Shown: positions 9,007 to 18,884 of the stretch, in pieces
How positions within the stretch are numbered: the first letter of the stretch is position 1
How the letters are laid out: every line of letters begins with the position of its first letter
Assembly (NCBI RefSeq): GCF_014397245.1
Contig: NZ_JACLHY010000002.1
Coordinates: 124,001 to 188,000 of the forward strand
DNA length: 64,000 nt
Source of the DNA: Arenibacter arenosicollis
Lineage (GTDB): Bacteria > Bacteroidota > Bacteroidia > Flavobacteriales > Flavobacteriaceae
Reading direction: 5' to 3'
Notes under the pieces: model-generated
Told to the model about the DNA's origin: nothing
What the model saw: only the letters and a program-made list of their open reading frames with translations
Database searches by the model: none
Translations under genes and position numbers: made by a program

Positions 9007-9032
9007 CAAAAATACAATCGATTGTATTTTTG
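9007..9032. promoter_or_regulatory. Palindromic operator, probable LacI-family binding site
   Basis: A 26-bp perfect palindrome centred on a CG step between 9019 and 9020, with core half-site TACAATCG. Central CG and about 20-bp symmetry are hallmarks of LacI-family operators. It lies between the regulator and kduI and overlaps a TTTTTG that could be the -33 element of the kdu promoter (with TATATTTA at 9045-9052 as a degenerate -7). Binding would block kdu transcription and possibly that of the regulator. Confidence 0.8.
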
Positions 9033-9121
9033 GGATATTTTTAATATATTTACAATCTAAATACAAAAGAAGCCCATAGTTCCCCACCAGCGTTGAAACT
9101 AATTATTAGATATATATAGTC

Positions 9122-9964
9122 ATGAAAAACAATTACGAAGTTAGATATGCTTGCTCTCCAAAAGAGACTAAGGAACTAACCACAGAAGGCTTAAGAAAGG
9201 AGTTCTTAATTCAGAATTTAATGGAAGCCGATACTATTAATATGGTATACACCCATTTTGACAGATACATAGTAGGTGGGGCAACACCAGTCAAAACTTC
9301 ATTAAAACTAACCACCATAGATCCTTTAAAATCGGATTATTTTTTGGAAAGAAGGGAAATTGGAATTATCAATGTAGGAGGATCAGGCTCTGTCACTGTT
9401 AATGGTAAAAAATATGATTTAAATTACAAGGAGGCCCTGTACATTGGAAAGGAAAATAAGGATGTTGTATTTAGCAGCAACAGTGCCGAAAAACCAGCCA
9501 AATTTTATTTAAACTCCACTTCTGCACATAAGGTTTATCCAACGAAAAAAATTAGTCAAGCAGACGCGGAAATCGTAGAGTTGGGCTCCATGGAGACTGC
9601 CAATGCCAGAACAATAAGAAAATTGATCGTTAACAGTCTGGTAGAGACCTGTCAAGTTCAAATGGGAATGACAGAATTAAAACCTGGAAGCGTTTGGAAT
9701 ACGATGCCAGCACACGTACACGATAGAAGAATGGAAGTTTATTTCTATTTAGAAGTTCCAGAAGATCAGGCCGTTTGTCATTTCATGGGACAACCCCAAG
9801 AAACAAGACATATTTGGATGGCCAATAATGAAGCTGTAATTTCTCCACCATGGTCCATACACTCCGGTTCAGGAACGAGCAATTACACCTTTATCTGGGG
9901 AATGGCCGGTGAGAATTTGGACTATGGCGACATGGACCACTGTAAAATACAAGACTTAAAATAA
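9122..9964 (+). CDS. kduI: 4-deoxy-L-threo-5-hexosulose-uronate ketol-isomerase
   Basis: A 280-residue cytoplasmic cupin enzyme that isomerises 5-keto-4-deoxyuronate to 3-deoxy-D-glycero-2,5-hexodiulosonate in pectin/uronate catabolism. The metal site is visible as His198-x-His200 (PAHVHDRRMEVYFY) with Glu205, and a later His in SPPWSIHSG. These align with the zinc ligands known for E. coli KduI, shifted by two residues. Full length. It is the first gene of an operon kduI-kduD-DUF4861 with spacings of 19 and 9 bases, behind the LacI-type palindrome. Confidence 0.96.
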   Translation: MKNNYEVRYACSPKETKELTTEGLRKEFLIQNLMEADTINMVYTHFDRYIVGGATPVKTSLKLTTIDPLKSDYFLERREIGIINVGGSGSVTVNGKKYDLNYKEALYIGKENKDVVFSSNSAEKPAKFYLNSTSAHKVYPTKKISQADAEIVELGSMETANARTIRKLIVNSLVETCQVQMGMTELKPGSVWNTMPAHVHDRRMEVYFYLEVPEDQAVCHFMGQPQETRHIWMANNEAVISPPWSIHSGSGTSNYTFIWGMAGENLDYGDMDHCKIQDLK

Positions 9965-9983
9965 CAGTTTCAAACGTATAAAG

Positions 9984-10778
9984 ATGTCAATAAACCTATT
10001 TGATTTAACTGGAAAAACAGCACTTATTACCGGTGCTACCCATGGCTTGGGCAAAGCTATGGCCATTGGACTTGGTAAGGCAGGTGCAACACTGGTCATT
10101 AATGGAGCCTCCTCCCAAGAAAAGCTGAACAATGCTGTTGCAGAATACAAGGCTTTAGGATTACAGGCACATGGCTATCTTTTTGATGTTACCAAAGAGG
10201 ACCAAGTCAAACTAAATATATCCAAAATTGAAAAGGAAGTTGGGCATATTGATATTTTGGTCAACAATGCCGGAATTATCAAAAGAATTCCCCTTGAGGA
10301 TATGGAGGTCTCCGATTTTGAAGATGTCATAAAAGTAGATCTCGTAAGTCCATTTATCGTATCCAAACACGTGGTCAAGGGAATGATTGCCAGAAAAGAA
10401 GGTAAGATAATTAACATTTGCTCCATGATGAGCGAATTGGGCAGAAACACCGTAGGGGCCTATGCCGCTGCCAAAGGTGGTTTAAAAATGTTGACCCGGA
10501 ATATGGCTACGGAATGGGCAAAACACAATATTCAGGTCAATGGAATTGGACCTGGCTATTTTGCCACGGCACAGACAGCCCCTATACGAATAGATGGACA
10601 CCCTTTCAACGATTTCATTGTGGGAAGAACACCAGCGGGGAAATGGGGTGACCCAGATGACCTACAAGGCGCAGCCATTTTCTTGAGTTCCAAGGCAAGT
10701 AATTTTGTTAATGGACAAATAGTCTATGTAGATGGAGGCATATTAGCCACAATTGGAAAACCGTCCAATGAAAAATAA
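9984..10778 (+). CDS. kduD: KduD-type 2-keto-3-deoxygluconate dehydrogenase (SDR)
   Basis: A 264-residue classical short-chain dehydrogenase. It has the cofactor loop TGATHGLG near residue 17, NNAG, catalytic Ser in ICSMMSE, and the Tyr-x3-Lys pair in GAYAAAKGG. KduD reduces 3-deoxy-D-glycero-2,5-hexodiulosonate to 2-keto-3-deoxygluconate with NAD(P)H. Sequence alone does not separate it fully from gluconate 5-dehydrogenases. The position directly after kduI decides the call. Confidence 0.92.
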   Translation: MSINLFDLTGKTALITGATHGLGKAMAIGLGKAGATLVINGASSQEKLNNAVAEYKALGLQAHGYLFDVTKEDQVKLNISKIEKEVGHIDILVNNAGIIKRIPLEDMEVSDFEDVIKVDLVSPFIVSKHVVKGMIARKEGKIINICSMMSELGRNTVGAYAAAKGGLKMLTRNMATEWAKHNIQVNGIGPGYFATAQTAPIRIDGHPFNDFIVGRTPAGKWGDPDDLQGAAIFLSSKASNFVNGQIVYVDGGILATIGKPSNEK

Positions 10779-10787
10779 AATAATGTT

Positions 10788-11966
10788 ATGAAATCACTTT
10801 ATAAAATAGCAATACTTTCCGTTAGCGTCCTGTTCTCAATAGCTTGTTCCGAAAAAGAGAAACCCACGATCATTACAGTAAAAAATGTTCTCGAAATGGA
10901 ACGGACTACGGAAACTGTGGAGCTCAGCAAGGCCATCCTTAAGATGGAGGACCTATCTACGATAGGAATTAAAAATACAGAAACCAATCAGCTGGAAATC
11001 ATCCAAAAGGTGGACAATGATGGGGATGGTACTTTGGATATGATACTATTTCAACCGAAAATGGCCGCGAATAGCGAAAGCAAATTTGAGATTGTTAAAG
11101 TTGGGGAAGGGGAAAATCCCACCGCCCCAGAGTTATGTTATTCCAGGTTTGTTCCGGAACGCACCGATGATTACACTTGGGAGAACAATAAGGTCGCCTT
11201 TCGAGTATACGGTCCCACCGCACAAAAGATGATAGAAGATAAGGTTCCTGGCGGCACTTTGTCCAGCGGTGTCGACGCCTGGTTGAAGAGGGTGGAATAT
11301 CCCATAATTGACAAATGGTATAAAGAGGAACTGAGCGGAGTCAGTAGTTACCACAAGGATACGGGGGAAGGCCTGGATGATTTTCACGTAGGTGCCAGTC
11401 GTGGAGTTGGAGGTATTGCCGCCAAGGTAGACACCACCTTCTACTATTCCAAAAACTATACGAAATGGCGCACTATTACCACCGGCCCTATAAGGACCAG
11501 CTTCTATCTGGAATATGAAGACTGGGATGCCAATGGAAAAACCATTAAGGAATCGCGTGTTATAAGCTTGGACCTAGGTCAAAATTTATCTAAATTCAAT
11601 ATCACCCTAGAAGGTGTAGATGATATTTACGCCGGACTCACCCTTCATGAAAAGGATGGTGAGGTTAGCGGAAAGAAAGACAAGGGATGGGTAAGTTACT
11701 GGCAGCCACATGGTGATTCGGAATTGGGAACGGCCATTATTGCCTCCATTAACACTTTCATTGATTTTCAAAAATACGATGTACCAACAAAAGATCTAAG
11801 CAACGCCTATGCCCATCTAAAAGTGAAAAATAATACCGTAACCTATTACGCTGGATTTGGATGGAAAAAAAGCGGGCAATTTAACAGCAAACAGGACTGG
11901 GAGAATTATTTGGATGCGTTTTCCGAGCAGATCAATCACCCCTTGGAAGTTACTGTAACCCCCTAG
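10788..11966 (+). CDS. DUF4861 lipoprotein of the uronate operon
   Basis: A 392-residue secreted lipoprotein (signal ending SIAC, Cys20). The body carries features of the DUF4861 family: a VDNDGDGTLD segment near residue 85, PERTDDYTWENNKVAFRVYG, and a GTLSSGVDAWLKRVEYPIIDKWY block. It follows kduD by 9 bases and is surely co-transcribed. DUF4861 proteins recur in polysaccharide-utilisation loci for pectin, alginate and ulvan, and they may act on unsaturated oligosaccharides or bind carbohydrate. No catalytic residue can be assigned from sequence, so the activity remains unknown here. Confidence 0.87.
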   Translation: MKSLYKIAILSVSVLFSIACSEKEKPTIITVKNVLEMERTTETVELSKAILKMEDLSTIGIKNTETNQLEIIQKVDNDGDGTLDMILFQPKMAANSESKFEIVKVGEGENPTAPELCYSRFVPERTDDYTWENNKVAFRVYGPTAQKMIEDKVPGGTLSSGVDAWLKRVEYPIIDKWYKEELSGVSSYHKDTGEGLDDFHVGASRGVGGIAAKVDTTFYYSKNYTKWRTITTGPIRTSFYLEYEDWDANGKTIKESRVISLDLGQNLSKFNITLEGVDDIYAGLTLHEKDGEVSGKKDKGWVSYWQPHGDSELGTAIIASINTFIDFQKYDVPTKDLSNAYAHLKVKNNTVTYYAGFGWKKSGQFNSKQDWENYLDAFSEQINHPLEVTVTP

Positions 11967-12149
11967 GAAGCATTATTAGTTTATAATATATTTAGCAATA
12001 CCCCTTTTCATAATTATGTTTAGAGGTACTGCTTTTTTTATGACAAATATTAACTCCATTTTGTGCTTCTACCGAGACTTAACCATGTTTTATATTCGTA
12101 TTTTTAAGTAGCATATGCAAAGTCATTATTTTTTCAAAATCGACATGAT

Positions 12150-13685
12150 ATGGAATTCAAAAAACTGGAAACAGAGCTCGAAAAAATTTATGAAAGACTT
12201 CTAAATAATGAGTCTATAGCGGACAGCATTGCCACTTCCGTACATCCACAATATAAATCCAGTGCCAAAAACCTATATCGCTATTTACTGCTCCGCAGCT
12301 TGGATATTCGTGAGATTCAGAGTGATCTATCCGAAATAGGCATATCTTCCTTGGGAAGCGGGGCCGGGTACGTCTATGAAAATATCTCCAATGCCTTAAA
12401 ACTTGTGAAATTACTGAATGGCAAAACTTGGGAAAAGAATTCCAGCTTGGAGGCCATCGGATATTCAGGAAGCAAAGAATTATTGGTAAAGCATGCCAAT
12501 GACCTCTTTAAAACGGATAGTGGGGAACGGGAGACCGAAATAATGGTGACCATGCCAGATGAGGTGACGAAAAATAAAAAACTTATCAAAAAATTGAGAC
12601 TGGCGGGTATGGGTATTTCACGTCTAAATCTCAGTCATGGAAATGAAAAACTTTGGAAAAAGATTCTTAAAAACATAAAAAGTCTTAAACATGAATTAAA
12701 TCTTCCCATAAACGTCTATATGGACCTACCTGGTCCCAAAATAAGGATTAGCAATATTTATATAGGGGTCGATAGTGAAAAACCCCTGAATTCTGTTCCC
12801 TTCCTAAAAATACACAAGGGGACTAAACTACTATTGATAAAGCCCAATTCGCGATATATTTTAGAAGGCAATGATAAAATAACCCATCCTCTGGATATTG
12901 CCTTGATCGAAGTTTCACTTCCTCAAATCATTGATGACCTTAAAGTGGGACAATCCGTATTTTTTGATGATGGTGCTATATATGCCAAGGTCAAATCAAT
13001 CTCCGATAATTCAGCATCCCTGGACATTAAAAGAACACACAAGAAAAAACTTAGACCTGGGAAAGGCATCAATTTACCCGACACCCATCTAAACCTTCCC
13101 TCATTAACTCCGGAAGATTTACAACTATTGCCGTTTATCTCTGCCAATGCGGACTTAATTGGCTACTCATTTGTACGCAATGCAGAGGATGTATCCCAAC
13201 TTTATGAGGAACTGGACAAACTAGGGAATAATGACATTGGGGTTGTATTTAAGATTGAAAACAGGACCGCTTTTGAGAATTTACCTTCCATCCTTTTTAG
13301 AGCCATGAAAAGACCAAAAATTGGTGTAATGATAGCCAGAGGGGATTTGGCGGTAGAGTTAGGGTTTGAACGTATATCCGAAGTACAGAATGAGATACTC
13401 TGGTTGTGCGAGGCAGCACAGATACCCGTGATATGGGCCACCCAGGTGCTGGATACTATGGCAAAAAAGGGCATGGCCACTAGGGCCGAAATTTCGGATG
13501 CCACCATTAGTGCCCAAGCAGAATGCGTTATGCTCAACAAAGGTCCATTTATAGTGGAAGCCACTAAAACCTTAAAGAATGTGCTTATACGAATGGAAGC
13601 CCATTCACAAAAAACAAAGAAGACCCTGAGGGCCTTGAAAGTAGCCAAAAAAGGGTTGAAAGATATCCACAAAGAATTTCAGTAG
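12150..13685 (+). CDS. Divergent pyruvate kinase-like protein
   Basis: A 511-residue protein in which about 125 residues of unrecognised, mostly helical N-terminal sequence precede a pyruvate kinase A/B-domain core. Recognisable landmarks: AGMGISRLNLSHG, DLPGPKIRI (normally DTKGPEIR), the lysine/glutamate of FKIENR, the metal-binding IARGDLAVELGFER, and TRAEISDA. The usual SGET is replaced by NKGP, and the C-terminal allosteric domain is missing, since the protein ends soon after the core. It may convert phosphoenolpyruvate and ADP to pyruvate and ATP without allosteric control, or have drifted to another substrate. It lies after the kdu operon in the same direction, about 180 bases on. Confidence 0.75.
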   Translation: MEFKKLETELEKIYERLLNNESIADSIATSVHPQYKSSAKNLYRYLLLRSLDIREIQSDLSEIGISSLGSGAGYVYENISNALKLVKLLNGKTWEKNSSLEAIGYSGSKELLVKHANDLFKTDSGERETEIMVTMPDEVTKNKKLIKKLRLAGMGISRLNLSHGNEKLWKKILKNIKSLKHELNLPINVYMDLPGPKIRISNIYIGVDSEKPLNSVPFLKIHKGTKLLLIKPNSRYILEGNDKITHPLDIALIEVSLPQIIDDLKVGQSVFFDDGAIYAKVKSISDNSASLDIKRTHKKKLRPGKGINLPDTHLNLPSLTPEDLQLLPFISANADLIGYSFVRNAEDVSQLYEELDKLGNNDIGVVFKIENRTAFENLPSILFRAMKRPKIGVMIARGDLAVELGFERISEVQNEILWLCEAAQIPVIWATQVLDTMAKKGMATRAEISDATISAQAECVMLNKGPFIVEATKTLKNVLIRMEAHSQKTKKTLRALKVAKKGLKDIHKEFQ

Positions 13686-13994
13686 TTATAAATTCAATTT
13701 TTGAAAGCATAACACTAAAAATAAGGTGAGCTAACAAGGAGACGAGGCTACTCAAATTTACAGATAGGGGAGCATTTTAAAATGCAAAACCAAATAAAAT
13801 ATTTGCTATATTGAACAGGTTAAAGCCATAGAACTAGTTGTTTTTATTTGCCTTCGTTGTAGGTGCATTTCAAAGACAAAATGCTACTATACCAAATTTA
13901 AGATGAAAATCAATCCTGCAATTTAATATGTTTCATTCTTTTTTAAATTGTAATAAAGAATATGCTTTGAATTTTGTCAAAACTTAAAATCAAT
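13686..13994. other. Intergenic region
   Basis: About 310 AT-rich bases between the pyruvate kinase-like gene and the GH28-like gene. I see no hairpin with a T-tract, no RNA gene and no convincing small ORF. It probably holds the promoter of the GH28-like gene. Confidence 0.35.
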
Positions 13995-15287
13995 ATGTAT
14001 AAAACATTAAAATCAAAATCATTTTTCCACTATTCCCTAATTATACTACTTTTTTTACTGTTACATAGCTGTTCTCCACTGATTAAAAACAATAGTACGG
14101 TACAAATCAATCCTAATCAATTTGAAGGCACTGATATTCAACGTATACAATCGGCAATTGATGCAGCTGAGGGAACCACCAATAAGATTGTCATTCCCTC
14201 AAGAAATGCCAACGGGACAAATATTTGGTTATTGGACAATGCAATTTTATTGCCAAGTAACATGACCGTACTACTTGATAACTGCACCTTGCAATTATCC
14301 GATAAAAGCCGAGATAATATGTTCCGGAGTACAAATATTGGTATTGGAATACCCGATCCTACATGGAATAGCAATATAAATATAATCGGAATTGGGGACG
14401 TTTATTTAAAAGGAGCTAATAATCCAAGGGCAACAGGAGATGCTCACCGAAAATTAACCTTAGATCCAGAAAAAGAGAAAAATGCCGGAAACTGGAGGGT
14501 TAGTTATGGCAGTGATGCCGGAAAAGAAGGTATGAAGCAAAAAGGAGATTGGCGTAATATTATGATTCTAATGGCTTATGTTAATGGATTCAAATTAAAG
14601 AATGTAACTATTGAAAACGCACATGCCTGGGCAATAAGTTTTGAACGAACCATAAATGCAGAAATTTCCAACATAAGGTTTAAGTGCCCCGAGACACAAA
14701 TGGTCAACGGCAAAGAAGTGTTTATTGCAAACAGAGATGGAATCGATCTCCGTCACGGATGTAAAAATTTCCGAATTGATAATATTTCCGGTATTACTGG
14801 GGATGATTTTATCGCACTTTCCACCTTAGGATTATACTCTGAAAATCCAGAAGGTGGAAGTATAAATTCAACTATGGTCTCCTCCCGTACTTGGAGTGGA
14901 GCGCAAGATGATACAGAACAAATTTTTATTACCAACATTGTCTGCAAAAGTTCTACACGAGCAGTTGCTATTAGGGCAAATGATGTTGCCAGTATTAATA
15001 ATGTGTTTATAGACGGGGTAATGTTTAACGGAGGGTATAATGCCATGCTCATAGGTGGAAAAGGATATGGTCATGATTCGCAACCGGGAAAAATAAATAA
15101 TATCCATGCTATGAATATTATCGGAGAAGGTCAATCTTTAATTCAAATTGAGGAAGCAATATCTGATTGTAGTTTTAGTTATGGAATTTACAAAGGGAGT
15201 GGTGACAATATCATTAAGTATAATAAAATTGACCCATCTGAAACATCAAATGTTATTTTAAATAATTTGATAAAAACTCAAAAATAA
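13995..15287 (+). CDS. GH28-like polygalacturonase family lipoprotein
   Basis: A 430-residue secreted lipoprotein; the ATG at 13995 gives a classical signal ending LLLHSC. The upstream in-frame TTG at 13974 was rejected because it only adds seven residues before the signal. The rest looks like a right-handed parallel beta-helix. A NRDGIDLRHG segment and a GDDFIALS segment match the catalytic Asp-containing NTDG and DD motifs of GH28, which hydrolyses galacturonan-type glycosidic bonds. The exact GHG and RIK motifs are not clear, so the substrate is uncertain. Context with GH88 and kduID supports action on a uronate polymer. Confidence 0.75.
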   Translation: MYKTLKSKSFFHYSLIILLFLLLHSCSPLIKNNSTVQINPNQFEGTDIQRIQSAIDAAEGTTNKIVIPSRNANGTNIWLLDNAILLPSNMTVLLDNCTLQLSDKSRDNMFRSTNIGIGIPDPTWNSNINIIGIGDVYLKGANNPRATGDAHRKLTLDPEKEKNAGNWRVSYGSDAGKEGMKQKGDWRNIMILMAYVNGFKLKNVTIENAHAWAISFERTINAEISNIRFKCPETQMVNGKEVFIANRDGIDLRHGCKNFRIDNISGITGDDFIALSTLGLYSENPEGGSINSTMVSSRTWSGAQDDTEQIFITNIVCKSSTRAVAIRANDVASINNVFIDGVMFNGGYNAMLIGGKGYGHDSQPGKINNIHAMNIIGEGQSLIQIEEAISDCSFSYGIYKGSGDNIIKYNKIDPSETSNVILNNLIKTQK

Positions 15288-16004
15288 AAGTAAAAACAAT
15301 CTCATTATAAGAAGTAGGAAGTTGTAATAAAAAGACGTCGGATCCTTCTTTAAGTTTAATGGTGAAACTAAAAATGTCACCTCAATGTATAAAAACAATG
15401 GTCGGTCGAGTAATAAATATAGGTGTCGTGGGCCGCTTCAACTTTCTTGCATTTTGAAATCATGGAGTTCCGAAATCCGCTATTATTCTTCTAAAGATCG
15501 TTAGAATAAATTTGAAATCAACCAACTTTTTTGAAATTTAAAATACGAATCGTGAACTATTTAATTTCTACCGAAAGCACCCTCCTTAATTACCTAAAAT
15601 CTTACATCCGTATTACCCGATATTGGACTGTCTCATGGCGACTTAAAGCATATTTAAGTCTGAAATAGCTTTCCACAAGGGCACAAAAGATGTTTTATGC
15701 CAAAATCTCATATGAAAGGCCCAATTTCAGCTCGACAATAATGGGAACTTTATAGTTAATGTATAATATACTTTCAATCCAATTATACTATATTAATTGA
15801 GAGTTGAATTCTGAATTTTATGTATATTTATGAGGTAAGCAAAAATGAAAATTACCCAACATTTAATTTTAAATTTTGCTCTTGAATTGAAAACATTGAA
15901 CTAATGCCAATAACCAGCATAAAAGATTAGTTCTTGCCCCCCTTGTACTACCTATAATCCTAGTGTTCCCTGTATACTCAGACATGTCAACATAAAGTTA
16001 AAAA
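15288..16004. other. Long intergenic region, no gene recognised
   Basis: Roughly 715 bases with dispersed stops in all six frames. I found no tRNA, no terminator with a good T-run and no copy of the window's repeats. A TATATTTA at about 15822 could be a weak -7 element but is far from the next start. Confidence 0.35.
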
Positions 16005-18134
16005 ATGAAAAAAATCACAACCCTATTAGGTCTGATAATTTGTATTACCAATGCACAGGCACAATTCCAAAAGGCCACAGCTCCCATCGCAGAAAAAAAA
16101 GAACACTGGCGAGTAATACATGCCGATAGTGTAGCTGACAACTATTACTGGATGTATGACTATTTTGGCAAAGGGCCGGACAGTACAAAGGCCATCAACT
16201 ACCTGAAAGCCGAAAACGCTTATCTGGATACCGTAATGAGTCCTTCCAAACCATTTCAGTCAGACTTATTTGTCGAAATGAAGTCAAGGATAAAGGAAAA
16301 AGACGAAAGTGTGCCAGTATATAAAAATGGATATTATTATTACATCAGAACAGAAGAGGGAAAACAGTACTATAAATACTGCCGAAAAAAAGAAAATTTG
16401 GACGCCCCTGAAGAAGTTTTACTTGATGTTGATAAATCGGCTGAAGGACATGCTTATTATGCAGCTACCGGATTTGATGTAAGCCCAGACAACAAATTTA
16501 TGGCATTTGGTGTTGACCTGGTTAGTCGTAGACAATATACCATTCACATAAAAAATATAGAAACTGGCGAAATTCTTAAGGATAGCATTCAAAATACCGA
16601 AGGTGACCCTTGCTGGGCAAACGATAACAAAACCCTTTTCTACACTTCAAAAAACTTAGCCACACTATTGCCCGAAAAAATAAAACACCATTCTTTAGGC
16701 ACAAGTGCCGAAAAAGATGAAGTGGTTTATCACGAAAAAGACAATACCAATTATTTAGGGGTTAAAAAGAGCAAAAACAATAGGCACATTTTTATTTATT
16801 CCATGGCAACCCTATCTTCGGAATTAAGGATGATAAATGCCAACAAACCTCGCAGTGTCTTTAAGGTGTTTCAACCTAGGCTAAAAGATGTATTGTATGA
16901 CGTGGTACCCCTGAATGATAAATTTTTAATCCTCACAAATAAGGATGGCGCCAAGAACTTTCAATTAATGGAATGTCCCCTTGACAAGACCGGAGTATCC
17001 AATTGGAAGGAAATAATACCAAATCGCAATGATGTTTTAATAGAAGGTATAGAAGAGTTCCAAGACTTTATTGTGGTTCACGAACGTAAAGATGGACTGG
17101 TAAAATTACGTATTAGAAGTTTAAAGGATAATGCGGAACATTATCTCAATTTCGGTGAAGCTGCCTATAAGGCCTTTGTAATTCCCAATCCTGAATACTC
17201 AAGCAATGTGCTACGCTATAGTTATACCTCATTAACTACTCCCTCGTCTACTTATGATTACAAAATAAAAAGCAAAGAGAAAATATTATTGAAACAAGAA
17301 GAAGTTGTTGGCGGTTACATTTCCACCGATTATGTTACCGAACGTATTTATGCCACTGCAAAAGATGGCACTAAAGTCCCAATATCCTTGGTCTATAAAA
17401 AGGACTTAAAAAAAGATACCACAACGCCTCTACTGCTCTTTGGTTACGGCAGTTATGGAATTAGTATGGATGCAAGTTTTGCAAGTAGTAGACTAAGCTT
17501 ATTGGATAGGGGTTTTGTATTTGCAATTGCCCACATAAGAGGTGGCCAGGAAATGGGTCGCAGTTGGTATGAAGATGGTAAGTTGATGAAAAAGCAAAAC
17601 ACATTTACCGATTTTATCGATTGTGGAGAATTTTTAATACAGGAGGAATATACTGGCAACGGCCATCTGTATGCCATGGGCGGAAGTGCTGGTGGTTTGC
17701 TAATGGGAGCCGTGGCAAATATGGCACCTAACATATGGAATGGACTTGTAGCTGCGGTGCCTTTTGTGGATGTGGTAAATACCATGCTTGATGAAAGCAT
17801 TCCATTAACGACAAACGAATTTGATGAATGGGGAAACCCAAAAAATGAAGAGGCCTATTCATACATTAAGTCTTATAGTCCCTATGAAAATGTTGAAAAG
17901 AAAAACTACCCTAACATTTTGGTCACAACAGGTTTACATGATAGCCAAGTACAGTACTTTGAACCAGCAAAATGGGTTGCTAAACTCAGGTCTATGAAAA
18001 CTGATAAAAATCAATTGCTCTTTCGCACCAATATGGATTTTGGTCATGGTGGTGCCAGTGGACGATTCGATTATTTAAAGGAAATAGCTGAGATCTATGC
18101 GTTTTTGTTCAATCTTGAAGGATTTTATAAATAG
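16005..18134 (+). CDS. S9A oligopeptidase B-type serine peptidase, secreted
   Basis: A 709-residue prolyl-oligopeptidase-family enzyme with a cleavable signal ending NAQAQ. It has an N-terminal seven-bladed propeller and a C-terminal alpha/beta-hydrolase domain. The catalytic triad is visible: Ser561 in GGSAGG, Asp646 in LHDSQV and His681 in FGHGG. The spacings of 85 and 35 residues equal those of characterised oligopeptidase B enzymes. These cut short peptides after Lys/Arg, and export suggests periplasmic peptide turnover. It is monocistronic. The full triad and normal length argue that it is active. Confidence 0.92.
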   Translation: MKKITTLLGLIICITNAQAQFQKATAPIAEKKEHWRVIHADSVADNYYWMYDYFGKGPDSTKAINYLKAENAYLDTVMSPSKPFQSDLFVEMKSRIKEKDESVPVYKNGYYYYIRTEEGKQYYKYCRKKENLDAPEEVLLDVDKSAEGHAYYAATGFDVSPDNKFMAFGVDLVSRRQYTIHIKNIETGEILKDSIQNTEGDPCWANDNKTLFYTSKNLATLLPEKIKHHSLGTSAEKDEVVYHEKDNTNYLGVKKSKNNRHIFIYSMATLSSELRMINANKPRSVFKVFQPRLKDVLYDVVPLNDKFLILTNKDGAKNFQLMECPLDKTGVSNWKEIIPNRNDVLIEGIEEFQDFIVVHERKDGLVKLRIRSLKDNAEHYLNFGEAAYKAFVIPNPEYSSNVLRYSYTSLTTPSSTYDYKIKSKEKILLKQEEVVGGYISTDYVTERIYATAKDGTKVPISLVYKKDLKKDTTTPLLLFGYGSYGISMDASFASSRLSLLDRGFVFAIAHIRGGQEMGRSWYEDGKLMKKQNTFTDFIDCGEFLIQEEYTGNGHLYAMGGSAGGLLMGAVANMAPNIWNGLVAAVPFVDVVNTMLDESIPLTTNEFDEWGNPKNEEAYSYIKSYSPYENVEKKNYPNILVTTGLHDSQVQYFEPAKWVAKLRSMKTDKNQLLFRTNMDFGHGGASGRFDYLKEIAEIYAFLFNLEGFYK

Positions 18135-18401
18135 CAAGGTTGATCAATTAATGATTTCATTCGATGACCAATTTATAATACAAAACCAAATAAACGATAT
18201 GCAATATTGGATTGATAATAGGTGTTCCATAACTTTTTGCTACATAGGTACGTTAACCGCTATGCGACACGGACAATCTCGAATTATTTAGAACCCCGAT
18301 ATGCATTTTGACTTTAAAACAAAAAGCCAATCTTTAATTTTCAAGAGCAACACTTTGGAGAGAAATGAATATTATTTTAACGATATAGCTTAGAAATCAT
18401 T

Positions 18402-18881
18402 ATGAAAAGAATTATAATAATATTTCTTCAGGCAATTATCGTGCTAATCAGCATTGTGGCACTTTACATTTTGATTCGTTTTCCATTGACCGAAGGAAGA
18501 GCAGAGAACTTAGACCTGTTCAGCATTTACATTGACCCATTCATCTTGTACGGATATGCATCGTCAATCGTTTTTTTTGTAGGGTTGTACAAAACATTCA
18601 AATTACTTGGATATTTTGGACAGGATAAATTGTTTACACTGAACTCGATAAGAACCATGAGAAGTATAAAATATTGCGTAATTATATTAAGCATTTTAAT
18701 TGCGATGGCCGGAATATTTATAAAGATATATCATAATAAAGAAGACGACCCTGCCGGTTTTCTTGCCATGTGTATCATAATTACTTTTATTTCTATCACA
18801 ATTGCCACTGCTGTGGCAGTGCTTGAAAAAAAATTGCAAAAGGCAGTAGATTTAAAATCTGAAAATGACTTAACACTTTAA
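18402..18881 (+). CDS. DUF2975 integral membrane protein
   Basis: A 159-residue protein with four predicted membrane segments (about residues 5-25, 42-65, 88-108, 120-143). It has the family landmarks LNSIRTMRSIKY in the middle and a soluble KAVDLKSENDLTL tail. DUF2975 genes are normally followed within a few bases by a small Cro/CI-type HTH gene, together forming a membrane/regulator pair of unknown signal. Here the partner is present only as a decayed remnant, so this protein is probably an orphan. The family call is strong and the role unknown. Confidence 0.85.
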   Translation: MKRIIIIFLQAIIVLISIVALYILIRFPLTEGRAENLDLFSIYIDPFILYGYASSIVFFVGLYKTFKLLGYFGQDKLFTLNSIRTMRSIKYCVIILSILIAMAGIFIKIYHNKEDDPAGFLAMCIIITFISITIATAVAVLEKKLQKAVDLKSENDLTL

Positions 18882-18884
18882 GCC

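Noticed and set aside
13202-13672. 156-codon frame on the minus strand inside the pyruvate kinase-like gene
   Set aside because: It is antisense to a gene with clear family motifs and has no recognisable features.
15288-16004. Remnant of a gene in the long intergenic region
   Set aside because: Short stretches translate to protein-like fragments on both strands, but none extends far enough or matches a family I know.
18097-18291. 64-codon frame overlapping the end of the S9 peptidase
   Set aside because: Starts inside the peptidase gene in another frame and shows no domain; the non-overlapping part is not clearly coding.
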